A stretch of 59,090 nt of DNA from JAADEM01 sp965371855 (GCA_965371855.1 CBDUZZ010000027.1:1-59090), one strand, 5' to 3'. Shown: positions 7,988 to 17,070, counted from the first letter of the stretch. Notes: a model not told the origin generated them from the sequence alone. Made by a program: numbers and translations.

Positions 7988-8515
7988 TTATACACTCACT
8001 CCTTTAGATACATCCTCCACTTTTTCCTTAATTTCGTCGAAATGCAGATAAGGGAATACTTTCAGAGCAAGGTCTGATAATGGATAGTAAAGTTTTGAAG
8101 ACTCCTTTTGTTTCTCAGGAATAAGATTGAAGTTCTTATCTATACTATTGAACACAGCCAACAATATACTAATTATAAATGCATATTTCAGCAAGCTGAA
8201 AGCTGCGCCAAAAATACGGTTTATCGTACCCAAAGCAACAGCAGACACCAACTTATCAACCATTTTGGCTATCAAATGAACTCCTATTACAATAAGTATA
8301 AACGTCACAAAAAAAGCAATTAACCCTATATGCTCTGAATTAATATGCTGTGAAAGGTACTGTTCTGTCACATCAGAAAATTTGATAGCCCCTAAAATCC
8401 CAAGTACTAAAGCAGCCAACGTTGCCAACTCAATTACCAGTCCGTTTTTAAACCCTTTTACTAATGCTAAAATAAGCAGTATCCCCACAATAATGTCGAA
8501 ATAATTCATATTCAT
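7988..8515 (-). CDS. cvpA: CvpA family membrane protein
   Basis: A 175-residue protein with four hydrophobic segments. The start NYFDIIVGILLILALVKGFK, followed by GLVIELATLAALVLGILGAI, is the conserved CvpA (colicin V production, PF02674) N-terminus. The family is widespread; it is linked to colicin V export, cell-envelope integrity and biofilm in various bacteria, with no defined biochemical activity. Monocistronic and convergent with the methyltransferase gene. Upstream is an intergenic gap before the divergent GH3 gene. Confidence 0.85.
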   Translation of the reverse strand: MNMNYFDIIVGILLILALVKGFKNGLVIELATLAALVLGILGAIKFSDVTEQYLSQHINSEHIGLIAFFVTFILIVIGVHLIAKMVDKLVSAVALGTINRIFGAAFSLLKYAFIISILLAVFNSIDKNFNLIPEKQKESSKLYYPLSDLALKVFPYLHFDEIKEKVEDVSKGVSV

Positions 8516-8681
8516 CCTGTTTGTAAATGATTACCAAGCTCAAAAGTAATAAAAGAATTACAAAACAATACAGCTGAATATTAATCATTAAAAATAAATG
8601 GGTGTTTCCATCTTTATAGATAGCTTAAAAAATTATTTTTTATTTATCTTTATCCTAATTAAAATCTGACATTTACTGAAC

Positions 8682-10196
8682 ATGCCCATATTAAACTCTA
8701 TAATATCTCTGGTCAACTCTAAGCGTATCAAACAAATAGATGCGTTTAAAAAAGAACCTGCTGAAACTCAACACAGTCAGTTTACAAATCTTTTAAAAAC
8801 AGCTTCAAAAACACATATAGGCCGGGAGTATGATTTCAGAACAATATCATCTGTTGATACTTTTCGCAATCGTGTTCCTGTTGTCGATTATGAAGGTGTT
8901 CAACCTTATGTTATGCGTTTAAAAAGAGGAGAGAAAGACCTGCTATGGCCGGGAGAAATCAAATGGTTTGCAAAATCATCAGGAACAACATCTTCAAAAA
9001 GTAAATTCATACCCGTTAGTAAAGATTCTTTGGAAGATTGCCATTTTCGCGGAGGGAAAGACGTTGTAGCCTTATATCTTGAAAACAGGCCTGACTCAGA
9101 GATGTTCAGCGGCAAATGCCTTACTCTGGGTGGTAGCCATCAGATAAACAGTTTCAGCTCTGACTCCTATTACGGTGACCTCTCAGCAATATTAATTGAG
9201 AATCTTCCTTTCTGGACTCATTTTGTCAGAACCCCGAATCCTTCAATAGCCCTCATGGATGAATGGGAAGAAAAACTGGGGAAAATGACAGAAGTAACCA
9301 TTAATGAAAATGTAACTTCACTGGCCGGTGTTCCCAGTTGGTTTCTTGTTCTATTGAAAAATATTCTGCAAAAAACAGGAAAATCAAATCTCCTGGAAGT
9401 ATGGCCTAATCTGGAACTGTATATGCACGGCGGAATAAACTTTACTCCTTATCGCGAACAATACAAAACACTTATACCTTCCGAAAACATGAATTATTTG
9501 GAATCGTATAACGCCTCCGAAGGTTTTTTTGCAATACAGGATGATCTCTCCACCGAAGGAATGTTATTAATGTTGGATTACGGTATATTTTACGAATTCA
9601 TGCCATTGTCCGAAGTTGGCAATCAATTCCCAAAAACCTACACTATCGAAGATGTAGAGCTACATAAAGATTATGCAATCATCATCTCTACAAACGGTGG
9701 ATTATGGCGTTATTTAATTGGTGATACTGTTCGTTTCACATCTTTGTTTCCGCACAGAATAATAATTACAGGGCGTACAAAACATTTCATCAATGCCTTT
9801 GGCGAAGAGTTAATTATTGACAATGCAGAAAGAGGCCTGCAGATAGCTTGTGAAAAGACAGGAGCTATCATTAAAGAATATACAGCAGCACCAGTTTTCA
9901 TTGGTGAAAACACCAAAGGTCGTCATCAATGGATTATTGAATTTGAAAAAAAACCTAATAACAAAAATGAGTTTGCAAGAACACTTGACGAAGCACTTAA
10001 GTCACTCAACTCAGATTATGAAGCAAAACGATATAAAGATTTTACTCTGGAATTGCTTGAGGTTATTGAGGCAAGACATAACCTTTTTATCGACTGGCTT
10101 AGGTCTAAAAATAAACTTGGCGGACAGCATAAAATACCACGATTAGCAAACAACAGGGAATATATTGATGAGCTCATTGTTTTAAACAACAAATAA
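8682..10196 (+). CDS. GH3 auxin-responsive promoter family protein
   Basis: A 504-residue protein of the usual GH3 length. Visible motifs: WFAKSSGTTSSKSKFIPVS (ATP/AMP-binding loop), YNASEGFFAIQDD in the middle, and LWRYLIGDTVRFTS toward the C-terminus, the three adenylation motifs of the acyl-adenylate GH3 fold. Plant members join amino acids to jasmonate or auxin; bacterial members are common in Bacteroidota and their substrate is not known. Ends 21 nt before the deoxynucleoside kinase gene, so the two probably share a transcript. Confidence 0.9.
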   Translation: MPILNSIISLVNSKRIKQIDAFKKEPAETQHSQFTNLLKTASKTHIGREYDFRTISSVDTFRNRVPVVDYEGVQPYVMRLKRGEKDLLWPGEIKWFAKSSGTTSSKSKFIPVSKDSLEDCHFRGGKDVVALYLENRPDSEMFSGKCLTLGGSHQINSFSSDSYYGDLSAILIENLPFWTHFVRTPNPSIALMDEWEEKLGKMTEVTINENVTSLAGVPSWFLVLLKNILQKTGKSNLLEVWPNLELYMHGGINFTPYREQYKTLIPSENMNYLESYNASEGFFAIQDDLSTEGMLLMLDYGIFYEFMPLSEVGNQFPKTYTIEDVELHKDYAIIISTNGGLWRYLIGDTVRFTSLFPHRIIITGRTKHFINAFGEELIIDNAERGLQIACEKTGAIIKEYTAAPVFIGENTKGRHQWIIEFEKKPNNKNEFARTLDEALKSLNSDYEAKRYKDFTLELLEVIEARHNLFIDWLRSKNKLGGQHKIPRLANNREYIDELIVLNNK

Positions 10197-10217
10197 CTTA
10201 ACCAAAAATAATTTATA

Positions 10218-10832
10218 ATGCATATAGCAATTGCCGGAAATATTGGATCAGGGAAAACTTCACTAACAGAACTATTGGCACATCATTATGGCTGGAAACC
10301 CCATTTTGAGGAAGTTGACGATAATCCTTATCTGGAAGATTTCTATGAAGACATGACAAGATGGGCTTTTAGTCTTCAGATATATTTTCTTAAAAGCAGG
10401 CTGTCGTCTGTTCAGGAAATAAGAGAGTCAGGTGAAACAGTTATTCAGGATCGTACTATCTATGAAGATGCTTATATATTTGCTCCTAACCTGTATGATA
10501 TGAGCCTTATGAGCCGGCGCGACTATGACTCTTATTTATCCCTTTTTGAATTAATGAGCAGTTTTGTTAAACCACCTGACCTTCTGATTTACCTAAGAGC
10601 ATCAGTCCCAACTCTTGTAGAACAGATACAACGGCGCGGACGCAGCTATGAAAATAATATCAGGCTCGACTACCTAAAGCGACTAAACGAAAGGTACGAA
10701 GCGTGGATTGAACGTTACGACAAGGGTAAAATACTTATAATAAACACTAACGAAATTGATTTTATTCGTAACAAAACCGACCTAAGCGGTGTTATTGATA
10801 AAGTTGAAGCTGAACTGTACGGGCTGTTTTAG
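10218..10832 (+). CDS. Deoxynucleoside kinase
   Basis: A 204-residue protein. The P-loop GNIGSGKTSL (7-16), then EEVDDNPYLEDFYED, and DRTIYEDAYIFA are diagnostic of the deoxyribonucleoside kinase family (dNK/dGK/dAK), which phosphorylates deoxynucleosides for salvage. RRGRSYE is the lid region with arginines. Its TAG stop shares bases with the TAA stop of the convergent pyrE gene (TTAG at 10829-10832), so there is no room for an intergenic terminator; the short GGGCTGTTTTAGCCC foldback spans the stops. Confidence 0.9.
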   Translation: MHIAIAGNIGSGKTSLTELLAHHYGWKPHFEEVDDNPYLEDFYEDMTRWAFSLQIYFLKSRLSSVQEIRESGETVIQDRTIYEDAYIFAPNLYDMSLMSRRDYDSYLSLFELMSSFVKPPDLLIYLRASVPTLVEQIQRRGRSYENNIRLDYLKRLNERYEAWIERYDKGKILIINTNEIDFIRNKTDLSGVIDKVEAELYGLF

Positions 10833-11464
10833 CCCTTATTCCAGCTGCCCGGATCTTTACGCCACTCAGCAAGAGTGTTTGCATCCTTTTCAGATACATA
10901 TCCTGTATTAACAGCTACATCAACCAGTGTTTCGTAATTACTAAGAACAGTTAGCGGCACATTTGCTTTCTCAAAATTATCCTTGGCAACCTGAAAACCA
11001 TAAGTAAAAATAGCATACATCTCCAGCACCTCACATCCAAAGTTACGAATTGCTTCCACCGCCTTCAGGCTGCTTCCTCCTGTAGAGATTAAGTCTTCGA
11101 TAACCACAACTTTAGCACCAGGCTTAAGGTCACCCTCAATCATATTCGTAAGTCCATGCCCCTTTGGTGCTGAACGAACATAAACAAAAGGCTTATTGAT
11201 TTCGTCAGCCACCAACGCACCTTGTGCAATTGCTCCTGTTGCCACTCCTGCAATAACATCAACATCAGGATGTTTCTCCAATATCAACTTACTGAATTGC
11301 TTCTTGATAAATGTCCTTAACCCCGGATAGGAGAGTGTTTTACGATTATCACAATAGATTGGTGATTTCCACCCTGATGCCCAGGTAAAAGGATTTGCCG
11401 GTTGCAATTTTATTGCCTTAATTTGCATCAATTGTTCAGCTACTTTTACTTCTAATTTTTCCAT
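10829..11464 (-). CDS. pyrE: Orotate phosphoribosyltransferase
   Basis: A 211-residue protein. The start at 11464 (MEKLEVKVAEQL) is preferred to an upstream in-frame ATG at 11515, which lies inside the divergent gene. Motifs: FTWASGWKSPIYCDNR, GVATGAIAQGALVADEI, the flexible loop KGHG, and the PRPP-binding signature VVVIEDLISTGGSS. It makes OMP from orotate and PRPP in pyrimidine synthesis. The ATG is only a few bases from the divergent Nudix start, so its promoter must lie inside the Nudix reading frame. Confidence 0.95.
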   Translation of the reverse strand: MEKLEVKVAEQLMQIKAIKLQPANPFTWASGWKSPIYCDNRKTLSYPGLRTFIKKQFSKLILEKHPDVDVIAGVATGAIAQGALVADEINKPFVYVRSAPKGHGLTNMIEGDLKPGAKVVVIEDLISTGGSSLKAVEAIRNFGCEVLEMYAIFTYGFQVAKDNFEKANVPLTVLSNYETLVDVAVNTGYVSEKDANTLAEWRKDPGSWNKG

Positions 11465-11471
11465 GATGCAA

Positions 11472-12095
11472 ATGTATAAAGTTTTTTTTAAGGACAGAAC
11501 TCTATTTTTTACCAATCACGTTGACAATGATTTGGCAATACATGCTAATACGATTTACAAATATGACACTCCAAATCAATTACAAGTTTTTATTACTGAT
11601 TTTTTAAATAAGAAACATCTTAAAACAGGAGTCATATACAGCCATAATCAGGAAAAAGCTTTCGAAGCATTTAAAAGCTGCTTTATCTACATTCAGGCAG
11701 CCGGAGGTGTTGTTTTTAATGACAGGCATGAATTTATCGGAATACACAAGAAAGGAAAGAATGACCTTCCTAAAGGAAAACTTAAAAAAGGCGAAAATCC
11801 TGAAACAGCGGCTGTAAGAGAAGTAAAAGAGGAGTGTGGCATTAAAACGGTAAAATTACTTCATCGGATAATTGTTACTTATCACATATACCATATTGAT
11901 GATAAGCCTGTACTGAAACAGACCCATTGGTTTAATATGTTCACTGAATCAGAGACATTAACTGCTCAACAAGAGGAAGGAATATCAAATATTTTTTGGA
12001 TACCAGCCAATCATACACAACAATTCTTAAGCAATACTTATTCTTCTTTAAAAGACGTAATTGATGCTGCCGGATTAAGTTCAGGGAAATATTGA
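11472..12095 (+). CDS. Nudix hydrolase
   Basis: A 207-residue protein. ATG codons at 11463, 11466 and 11472 are all possible; 11472 is preferred because it does not overlap the divergent pyrE start. A short N-terminal domain of about 75 residues precedes the Nudix domain. The Nudix box is PKGKLKKGENPETAAVREVK followed by EECGIK, which satisfies GX5EX7REUXEEXGU. It hydrolyses a nucleoside diphosphate linked to another group; the substrate cannot be called from sequence. Confidence 0.88.
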   Translation: MYKVFFKDRTLFFTNHVDNDLAIHANTIYKYDTPNQLQVFITDFLNKKHLKTGVIYSHNQEKAFEAFKSCFIYIQAAGGVVFNDRHEFIGIHKKGKNDLPKGKLKKGENPETAAVREVKEECGIKTVKLLHRIIVTYHIYHIDDKPVLKQTHWFNMFTESETLTAQQEEGISNIFWIPANHTQQFLSNTYSSLKDVIDAAGLSSGKY

Positions 12096-12205
12096 CACAT
12101 AGTATCTTATATTTTAAAAAAAACAATTAATAATCTCTTTTCATAGTAAATTTCTTTTATTTTTGTACATCTTTATAATTAAAGACTTAATTGCGAACTT
12201 TAGAG

Positions 12206-12877
12206 ATGACAGAAGAGGATTTTATAGGGTGGAAAGACCAAACAAGACAAAGTGCCATGGAAAAAGAGGTTCAAAGGTTACGTGAGTTGTCACAAAAACA
12301 ATCAGGTAAGCTTGGGTCGTTACGCCGTATAATATATTTTATATCATTCTTCTTTATTGTTCTTTTTACTATTCTCCTGGTAAAAGGGATGCTAATAATT
12401 CCTGAAGAAAGCACCAATGTCACAACTATCGTCCAGCAAGACACAATAGCTAAAAGTATTCTCGCAAAGATTGACTCAAGTAATATTAAAGAGACTGATT
12501 TATATATCCCGGACACTATTCCTGTACCGTTAAAAGAGACTAAAGGAATTGTTTTTTGTGTTCAGATAGGAGCTTATACCGGCATTGACCTTGAGCAATA
12601 TAAAGAAAACCTTGTGTCGCTTCAGCAAGACTCTTATGAAGGAATTAACCAACTTACACTCGGACGCTTTACCGATTACAATAAGGCTATAGAATTTCTT
12701 TCTACAATTCAACAGATAGGCTTTCATGATGCTTTTATCATGTCGTTTAAAAATGGCAGACGTGTACAAGTACAAGACACTCAAAACAGAGATAATCAAT
12801 CGACATACTCTGCTCCGATAAAAACACCTTCCGTTGACTCTACGGTTATTGGCACTTCCGCTGATAACAATATTTAA
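12206..12877 (+). CDS. SPOR domain protein with one membrane anchor
   Basis: A 223-residue protein. The ATG at 12206 is used (a TTG 15 nt upstream is also in frame). A cytoplasmic charged N-terminus is followed by one span (about 50-72, IIYFISFFFIVLFTILLV), a linker, then a C-terminal SPOR-type repeat: GIVFCVQIGAYTG, LTLGRFTDYNKAIEFLSTI and GFHDAFIMSFKNGRRV. SPOR domains bind denuded peptidoglycan at division sites. A Ser/Thr-rich tail follows. Transcribed alone; a MITE lies right after the stop. Confidence 0.75.
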   Translation: MTEEDFIGWKDQTRQSAMEKEVQRLRELSQKQSGKLGSLRRIIYFISFFFIVLFTILLVKGMLIIPEESTNVTTIVQQDTIAKSILAKIDSSNIKETDLYIPDTIPVPLKETKGIVFCVQIGAYTGIDLEQYKENLVSLQQDSYEGINQLTLGRFTDYNKAIEFLSTIQQIGFHDAFIMSFKNGRRVQVQDTQNRDNQSTYSAPIKTPSVDSTVIGTSADNNI

Positions 12878-12891
12878 TTCCAAAAAAAATA

Positions 12892-13126
12892 GGTTCTACT
12901 ACGAGTTTTGTGGGTAGATATTTAATCATTCACTAAATTGACATATTTATTTAGTGAAATATATAAATCCTTATTCATCTTTCACCTCAACCCTAACCCT
13001 TCTCCTCACAGGAGAAGGGAAATTGAGGCTAAATAGTCATAACTGCTCCCTCTCCTATGAGGAGAGGGCCGGGGTGAGGTGTTTTAATAACAGTCTTTTC
13101 GTACCCACAAAATTCGTAGTAGAACA
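12892..13126. mobile_element. MITE-like element, copy 2 (235 bp)
   Basis: Same terminal inverted repeats as the element at 4032 (left end 12892-12918, right end about 13101-13126). It is flanked by an 8-bp direct repeat AAAAAATA (12884-12891 and 13127-13134) if the last base of the right end has changed from C to A. No coding capacity. The centre holds a nested inverted repeat (12983-13081) of another, C-rich type. Together with the first copy it shows a family mobilised in trans. Confidence 0.8.
12983..13081. repeat. C-rich inverted repeat nested in the MITE
   Basis: CACCTCAACCCTAACCCTTC at the left is matched on the other strand by CACCTCACCCCGGCCCTCTC at the right, about 35 bp per arm with mismatches, each arm also holding its own small CTCCT/AGGAG hairpin. 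This type of element is not present in MITE copy 1, which suggests an insertion into copy 2. Confidence 0.6.
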
Positions 13127-13217
13127 AAAAAATATATTTTGTAATTTTTCATCTCTTCTATCGAACAAAATATTTTTTCGATTATATTTACACCCTATTT
13201 AACCAAACACACCCACT

Positions 13218-14015
13218 ATGAAAGGCGCAATAATTGGAGATATTATTGGCTCTGTATATATAAACAAGCCTGTTGATGCAAATAATTTTCAGCTTATACA
13301 GCCCGCGTCTGCTTATACTGACGATACTATTCTAACCCTGTCAACTGTTGATGCTCTTTTAAACAATAAAACATTTTCCGAATCATTACGTGAATGGGTA
13401 TGTAAATGTCCATTAGCCGGATACCGTGAAGAGTTTTTAGAATGGGTGTTGTCAAATGACAAACAAGTATACATCAGTAAGGGTAATGGAGCAGCACGCA
13501 GAATAAGTCCTATCGGTATTGCCGCCAAATCACTTGAAGAAGCAATGCAACAGGCTGAAGAAACTACGAGAATAACACATAACATACCTTTAAAAATAAA
13601 AGCATCTAAAGCTGTAGCCGGGGCGATTTTTTTAGCGAAAACAGATGGTATAAAAAAAGAGATTAAGCAGTTTGTTGAGGATGTATTTGAATTCACAATA
13701 AACGATAATACTACCGGTTACTCAGCCTCTTCTGTCGAAGAATCACCAGTGCCGGCTGCACTATCAGCATTTTTACAATCAGACTCATATGAAGATGCCA
13801 TTAAGAAAGCTATTCTGATTGGAGGTCCTACAAATACATTAGCATCAATCACCGGAGGTATTGCACATGCATATTACAAACATATCCCAAAATCAATTAT
13901 ACGCAAATCACTTGCCAGATTAACTCCGGAAATGAAAAATATAATTGTAGCATTTGAAGAAAAGTATTTCCCTGAACAAAAGACACCCGCAGAATTTATT
14001 CTTAATTTACGATAG
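13218..14015 (+). CDS. ADP-ribosylglycohydrolase family protein
   Basis: A 265-residue protein. The N-terminus GAIIGDIIGSVY and SAYTDDTILTLSTVDALL are standard motifs of the ADP-ribosylglycohydrolase/DraG fold, including the metal-binding TDDT. RISPIGIAA and the all-helical pattern fit too. However, the C-terminal metal motif, usually GGDSDT, reads GGPTNT here, so the two aspartates are missing. The protein may be catalytically altered, or it may belong to a branch that binds metal differently. Transcribed alone; a strong bidirectional hairpin separates it from lon. Confidence 0.85.
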   Translation: MKGAIIGDIIGSVYINKPVDANNFQLIQPASAYTDDTILTLSTVDALLNNKTFSESLREWVCKCPLAGYREEFLEWVLSNDKQVYISKGNGAARRISPIGIAAKSLEEAMQQAEETTRITHNIPLKIKASKAVAGAIFLAKTDGIKKEIKQFVEDVFEFTINDNTTGYSASSVEESPVPAALSAFLQSDSYEDAIKKAILIGGPTNTLASITGGIAHAYYKHIPKSIIRKSLARLTPEMKNIIVAFEEKYFPEQKTPAEFILNLR

Positions 14016-14030
14016 AGATTTATAATTGCA

Positions 14031-14074
14031 CTCACGGGGTGACTGTTTGCCAATACAGGGAGTCACCCCGTGAG
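14031..14074. terminator. Bidirectional hairpin between convergent genes
   Basis: A perfect 14-bp stem, CTCACGGGGTGACT (14031-14044) with AGTCACCCCGTGAG (14061-14074), around a 16-nt loop. It lies between the convergent ADP-ribosylglycohydrolase-like gene and lon. A related stem lies at 20773-20819 at the 3' side of metF, so the hairpin is also a dispersed repeat. Confidence 0.75.
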
Positions 14075-14085
14075 TTTTACAAAAT

Positions 14086-16539
14086 CTATATTTTCAAAGG
14101 CTTCTGAACCTTCTCCTTTAACAGTGCGATAGATAACACCTCATCCACCGAATCCACAAAGTGGAATTTCAATCCGTCGATATAGATACTTTTTATCTCT
14201 GCAATATCCTTTTCATTCGCTTTCGATAGAATTATCTCATTGATTCCGGCTCTCTTAGCGGCAAGTATTTTTTCTTTAATCCCACCAACAGGCAATACTT
14301 TACCACGCAGTGTAATCTCACCTGTCATAGCTATTCTGTTCTTCACTTTTCGTTGCGTAAAGGCTGAGGCCAATGATGTTACCAATGTTACACCTGCCGA
14401 TGGACCATCCTTAGGGATTGCACCTTCTGGCACATGAACATGAACATTCCAGTCATCAAACGCATCAGGATTAACATTCAGTTCTTCAGCATGTGAATGG
14501 ATATACTCTAATGCCAGCACTGCCGATTCTTTCATTACATCACCGAGATTTCCTGTAAGTGTAAGCTTTCCTTTTCCTTTACTCAGGCTTGTTTCAACAA
14601 AAAGAATCTCTCCACCAACTGCTGTCCATGCTAATCCTGTAACAACACCGGCAAAATTATTATTTAACCACTTGTCTTTTGAGAATCGTTCGGCACCAAG
14701 ATATTTCTTAACATCAACGATTGTAAGCTTCTTTTGCACCTCCTCATTACGGGCAATCTGCAATGCTACTTTTCTAATTAATTTTGCCAAAACTTTGTTT
14801 AACTCTCTAACACCTGACTCTCTGGTATAATGCTCAACAATATATCCTAAAATGTTTTTTGAGAAACGAATTGTCCCTTTCGGGATCCCATGATTTTCAA
14901 GTTGCTGAGGAATAAGATGGCGCTTTGCAATCTCAGTTTTCTCTTCCATTATATATCCGCTAACCTCTATCAGCTCCATCCTGTCGAGAAGAGGAAGTGC
15001 TACAGTGTTAAGTGCATTTGCCGTTGCAATAAACATTACTTTCGACAAGTCAAAATCAACTTCCAGAAAATTGTCATGAAAATTGGCGTTTTGTTCAGGA
15101 TCTAACACCTCTAGCAGTGCAGATGCCGGATCGCCGTGAAAGGTAGAACTAATTTTATCTATCTCGTCGAGTATAAAAACGGGGTTTGCTGCACCGGCTT
15201 TTTTAATATTCTGGATTATTCTTCCGGGCATTGCCCCAATATATGTTTTCCTGTGACCTCGTACTTCAGCTTCATCATGCAAACCACCCAGTGACATTCT
15301 GACATACTTACGCCCCAATGATTCTGCAACAGATTTCCCAAGTGATGTTTTACCCACTCCGGGAGGACCATAAAGACAAATGATTGGGGATTTCAACTCT
15401 CCTTTAAGCTTTAACACGGCAAGGTGTTCCAGTATCCTCTCCTTCACCTGGTCTAATCCAAAGTGTTCCCTATCAAGTATTCTGGATGCACGCCTCAGAT
15501 CATAATTATCTTTGGTATATTCATTCCATGGCAAATCCAAAAGAGTCTGTAAATAGTTGAATTGTACCGAGTACTCACCGGCAGCAGGATTCAGACGCTG
15601 CAATTTATCCAGTTCCTTATGAAAAAGTTCAGATACCTCTTTTCGCCACTTCTTCTTTTCTGCCTTCTTTTTCAAATCACGTATCTCATGCTCAATCGGA
15701 CTGGAACCCAACTCATCCTGAATTGTTTTCATCTGTTGCTGAAGCAGATACTCTTTTTGTTGCTGGTCAATATCAAGCTTAACTTTCGACTGAATATCAT
15801 TTTTAAGCTCATTCATCTGAACCTCACGAGCCAAATGCTCAAGAAGTCTCATCCCACGAGCAATCAGATCATTTATCTCCAGTAAACCCTGTTTAGACTT
15901 AATTTTTATATCGGTATTTGAGCAAACAAAATTTATTAGAAAAGAGGCGTTATCAATATTTCGAATTGCAAAAGAAGCTTCAGGCGGCAGGTTAGATGAT
16001 GATTTTATAATACGTAAAGAGAGGTCTTTTATCGAGCTAATGATAGCCTCAAACTTTTTCTCATCATCCGACTCCGGCTTCTCATCCTCCAATGCTTCAA
16101 CACGGGCTGTATAATAAGGGTCAGTGCTGACAATCTCATTCATCTTAAACCTTTTCTTACCCTGTATTATTACAGAAGTAGAATTATCAGGCATCTCCAG
16201 CACCTTAATAATCTTAGCAACAGTACCTACTTTATGCATATCCTCAAAATCAGGATTTTCTACTTTAAGGTCTTTTTGAGCAACAGCACCAAAAAAACCT
16301 TTTGCGTCCTGTAATTCACGAATTAACTTAATAGATTTCACCCTTCCCAGAGAGATTGGAATAATCACTCCGGGGAACAGCACAGTATTGCGTAATGGCA
16401 AGATTGGCAATAACTCCGGAATTTCAAACTCTTCGATACTCCCCTCATCTTCATCTGCTATAATTGGAATAAATTCTGAATCGGACTCAAACATATCTGA
16501 TAAAAGAATTTTATTTTGACCAAACTTTGAATTATCCAT
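14086..16539 (-). CDS. lon: ATP-dependent Lon protease
   Basis: An 817-residue protein, full length for LonA. The N-terminal substrate-binding domain begins with LPILPLRNTVLFPGVIIPI. The AAA+ module has Walker A GPPGVGKTS, Walker B VFILDEIDKI and FIATAN. The C-terminal Ser-Lys protease has EGAIPKDGPSAGVT (catalytic Ser) and GIKEKILAAKRAG (catalytic Lys). It degrades damaged and regulatory proteins in the cytoplasm. Monocistronic, ending at the hairpin at 14031. Confidence 0.97.
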   Translation of the reverse strand: MDNSKFGQNKILLSDMFESDSEFIPIIADEDEGSIEEFEIPELLPILPLRNTVLFPGVIIPISLGRVKSIKLIRELQDAKGFFGAVAQKDLKVENPDFEDMHKVGTVAKIIKVLEMPDNSTSVIIQGKKRFKMNEIVSTDPYYTARVEALEDEKPESDDEKKFEAIISSIKDLSLRIIKSSSNLPPEASFAIRNIDNASFLINFVCSNTDIKIKSKQGLLEINDLIARGMRLLEHLAREVQMNELKNDIQSKVKLDIDQQQKEYLLQQQMKTIQDELGSSPIEHEIRDLKKKAEKKKWRKEVSELFHKELDKLQRLNPAAGEYSVQFNYLQTLLDLPWNEYTKDNYDLRRASRILDREHFGLDQVKERILEHLAVLKLKGELKSPIICLYGPPGVGKTSLGKSVAESLGRKYVRMSLGGLHDEAEVRGHRKTYIGAMPGRIIQNIKKAGAANPVFILDEIDKISSTFHGDPASALLEVLDPEQNANFHDNFLEVDFDLSKVMFIATANALNTVALPLLDRMELIEVSGYIMEEKTEIAKRHLIPQQLENHGIPKGTIRFSKNILGYIVEHYTRESGVRELNKVLAKLIRKVALQIARNEEVQKKLTIVDVKKYLGAERFSKDKWLNNNFAGVVTGLAWTAVGGEILFVETSLSKGKGKLTLTGNLGDVMKESAVLALEYIHSHAEELNVNPDAFDDWNVHVHVPEGAIPKDGPSAGVTLVTSLASAFTQRKVKNRIAMTGEITLRGKVLPVGGIKEKILAAKRAGINEIILSKANEKDIAEIKSIYIDGLKFHFVDSVDEVLSIALLKEKVQKPLKI

Positions 16540-16644
16540 ACTATCTTAAAAATAATGACAACTTGTCCTGGTTTAACTTGCTAATACAGCCGATGCTAAC
16601 ATACACAATAGGTATGCCAAAAACAATAACAAATAAGTAAAAAA

Positions 16645-16671
16645 AAAAGCTTCGGGTATACCGAAGCTTTT
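16645..16671 (-). terminator. Intrinsic terminator of rpmE2
   Basis: AAAAGCTTCGG and CCGAAGCTTTT form an 11-bp stem with a 5-nt loop, followed on the minus strand by a T-run. It lies 25 nt beyond the rpmE2 stop. Confidence 0.85.
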
Positions 16672-16695
16672 CATGCTAACCCTATTTAGGTTAAA

Positions 16696-16965
16696 TTAAT
16701 TTCTGCTCTTGTTCTTATCAATATGCTTTTGATATCTGCTTCTGAACTTATCAACACGACCGGCAGTATCAACCAATTTCATTTTACCGGTATAAAACGG
16801 ATGAGAAGAACTTGAAATTTCAAGTTTCACTTGTGGATACTCCACTCCATCAATAACTATAATATCTTTAGTTTTAGCTGTAGAACGTGATAAAAAAGTA
16901 TCGTTGTTCGACATATCTGTAAAAGCTACTAAACGATAATCCTCCGGATGTATTCCCTTTTTCAT
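16696..16965 (-). CDS. rpmE2: 50S ribosomal protein L31, type B
   Basis: An 89-residue protein. MKKGIHPEDYRLVAFTDMS at the start, and SSSHPFYTGKMKLVDTAGRV before a basic tail, are typical L31. The Cys residues of zinc-binding L31 are absent, so it is the Zn-independent type B form. Single gene with its own promoter (17004-17034) and terminator. Confidence 0.95.
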   Translation of the reverse strand: MKKGIHPEDYRLVAFTDMSNNDTFLSRSTAKTKDIIVIDGVEYPQVKLEISSSSHPFYTGKMKLVDTAGRVDKFRSRYQKHIDKNKSRN

Positions 16966-17003
16966 TGTAATATATTTTTATTGTCTATTTTCAAAATGGA
17001 TTG

Positions 17004-17034
17004 CAAAGGTAAATATAAATATTTTAATCCCAAA
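17004..17034 (-). promoter_or_regulatory. Promoter of rpmE2
   Basis: On the minus strand, TTTG (17034-17031), 19 nt, then TACCTTTG (17011-17004). This matches the Bacteroidota primary sigma consensus TTTG-N19-TAnnTTTG. The -7 box is about 39 nt before the rpmE2 ATG. Confidence 0.7.
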
Positions 17035-17070
17035 TTTTATCGATAAATAATACACAAACAGAATTGCCTT

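Noticed and set aside
12954..13202. 82-codon frame on the plus strand
   Set aside because: It runs through the MITE and its nested inverted repeat and is a translation of repeat DNA.
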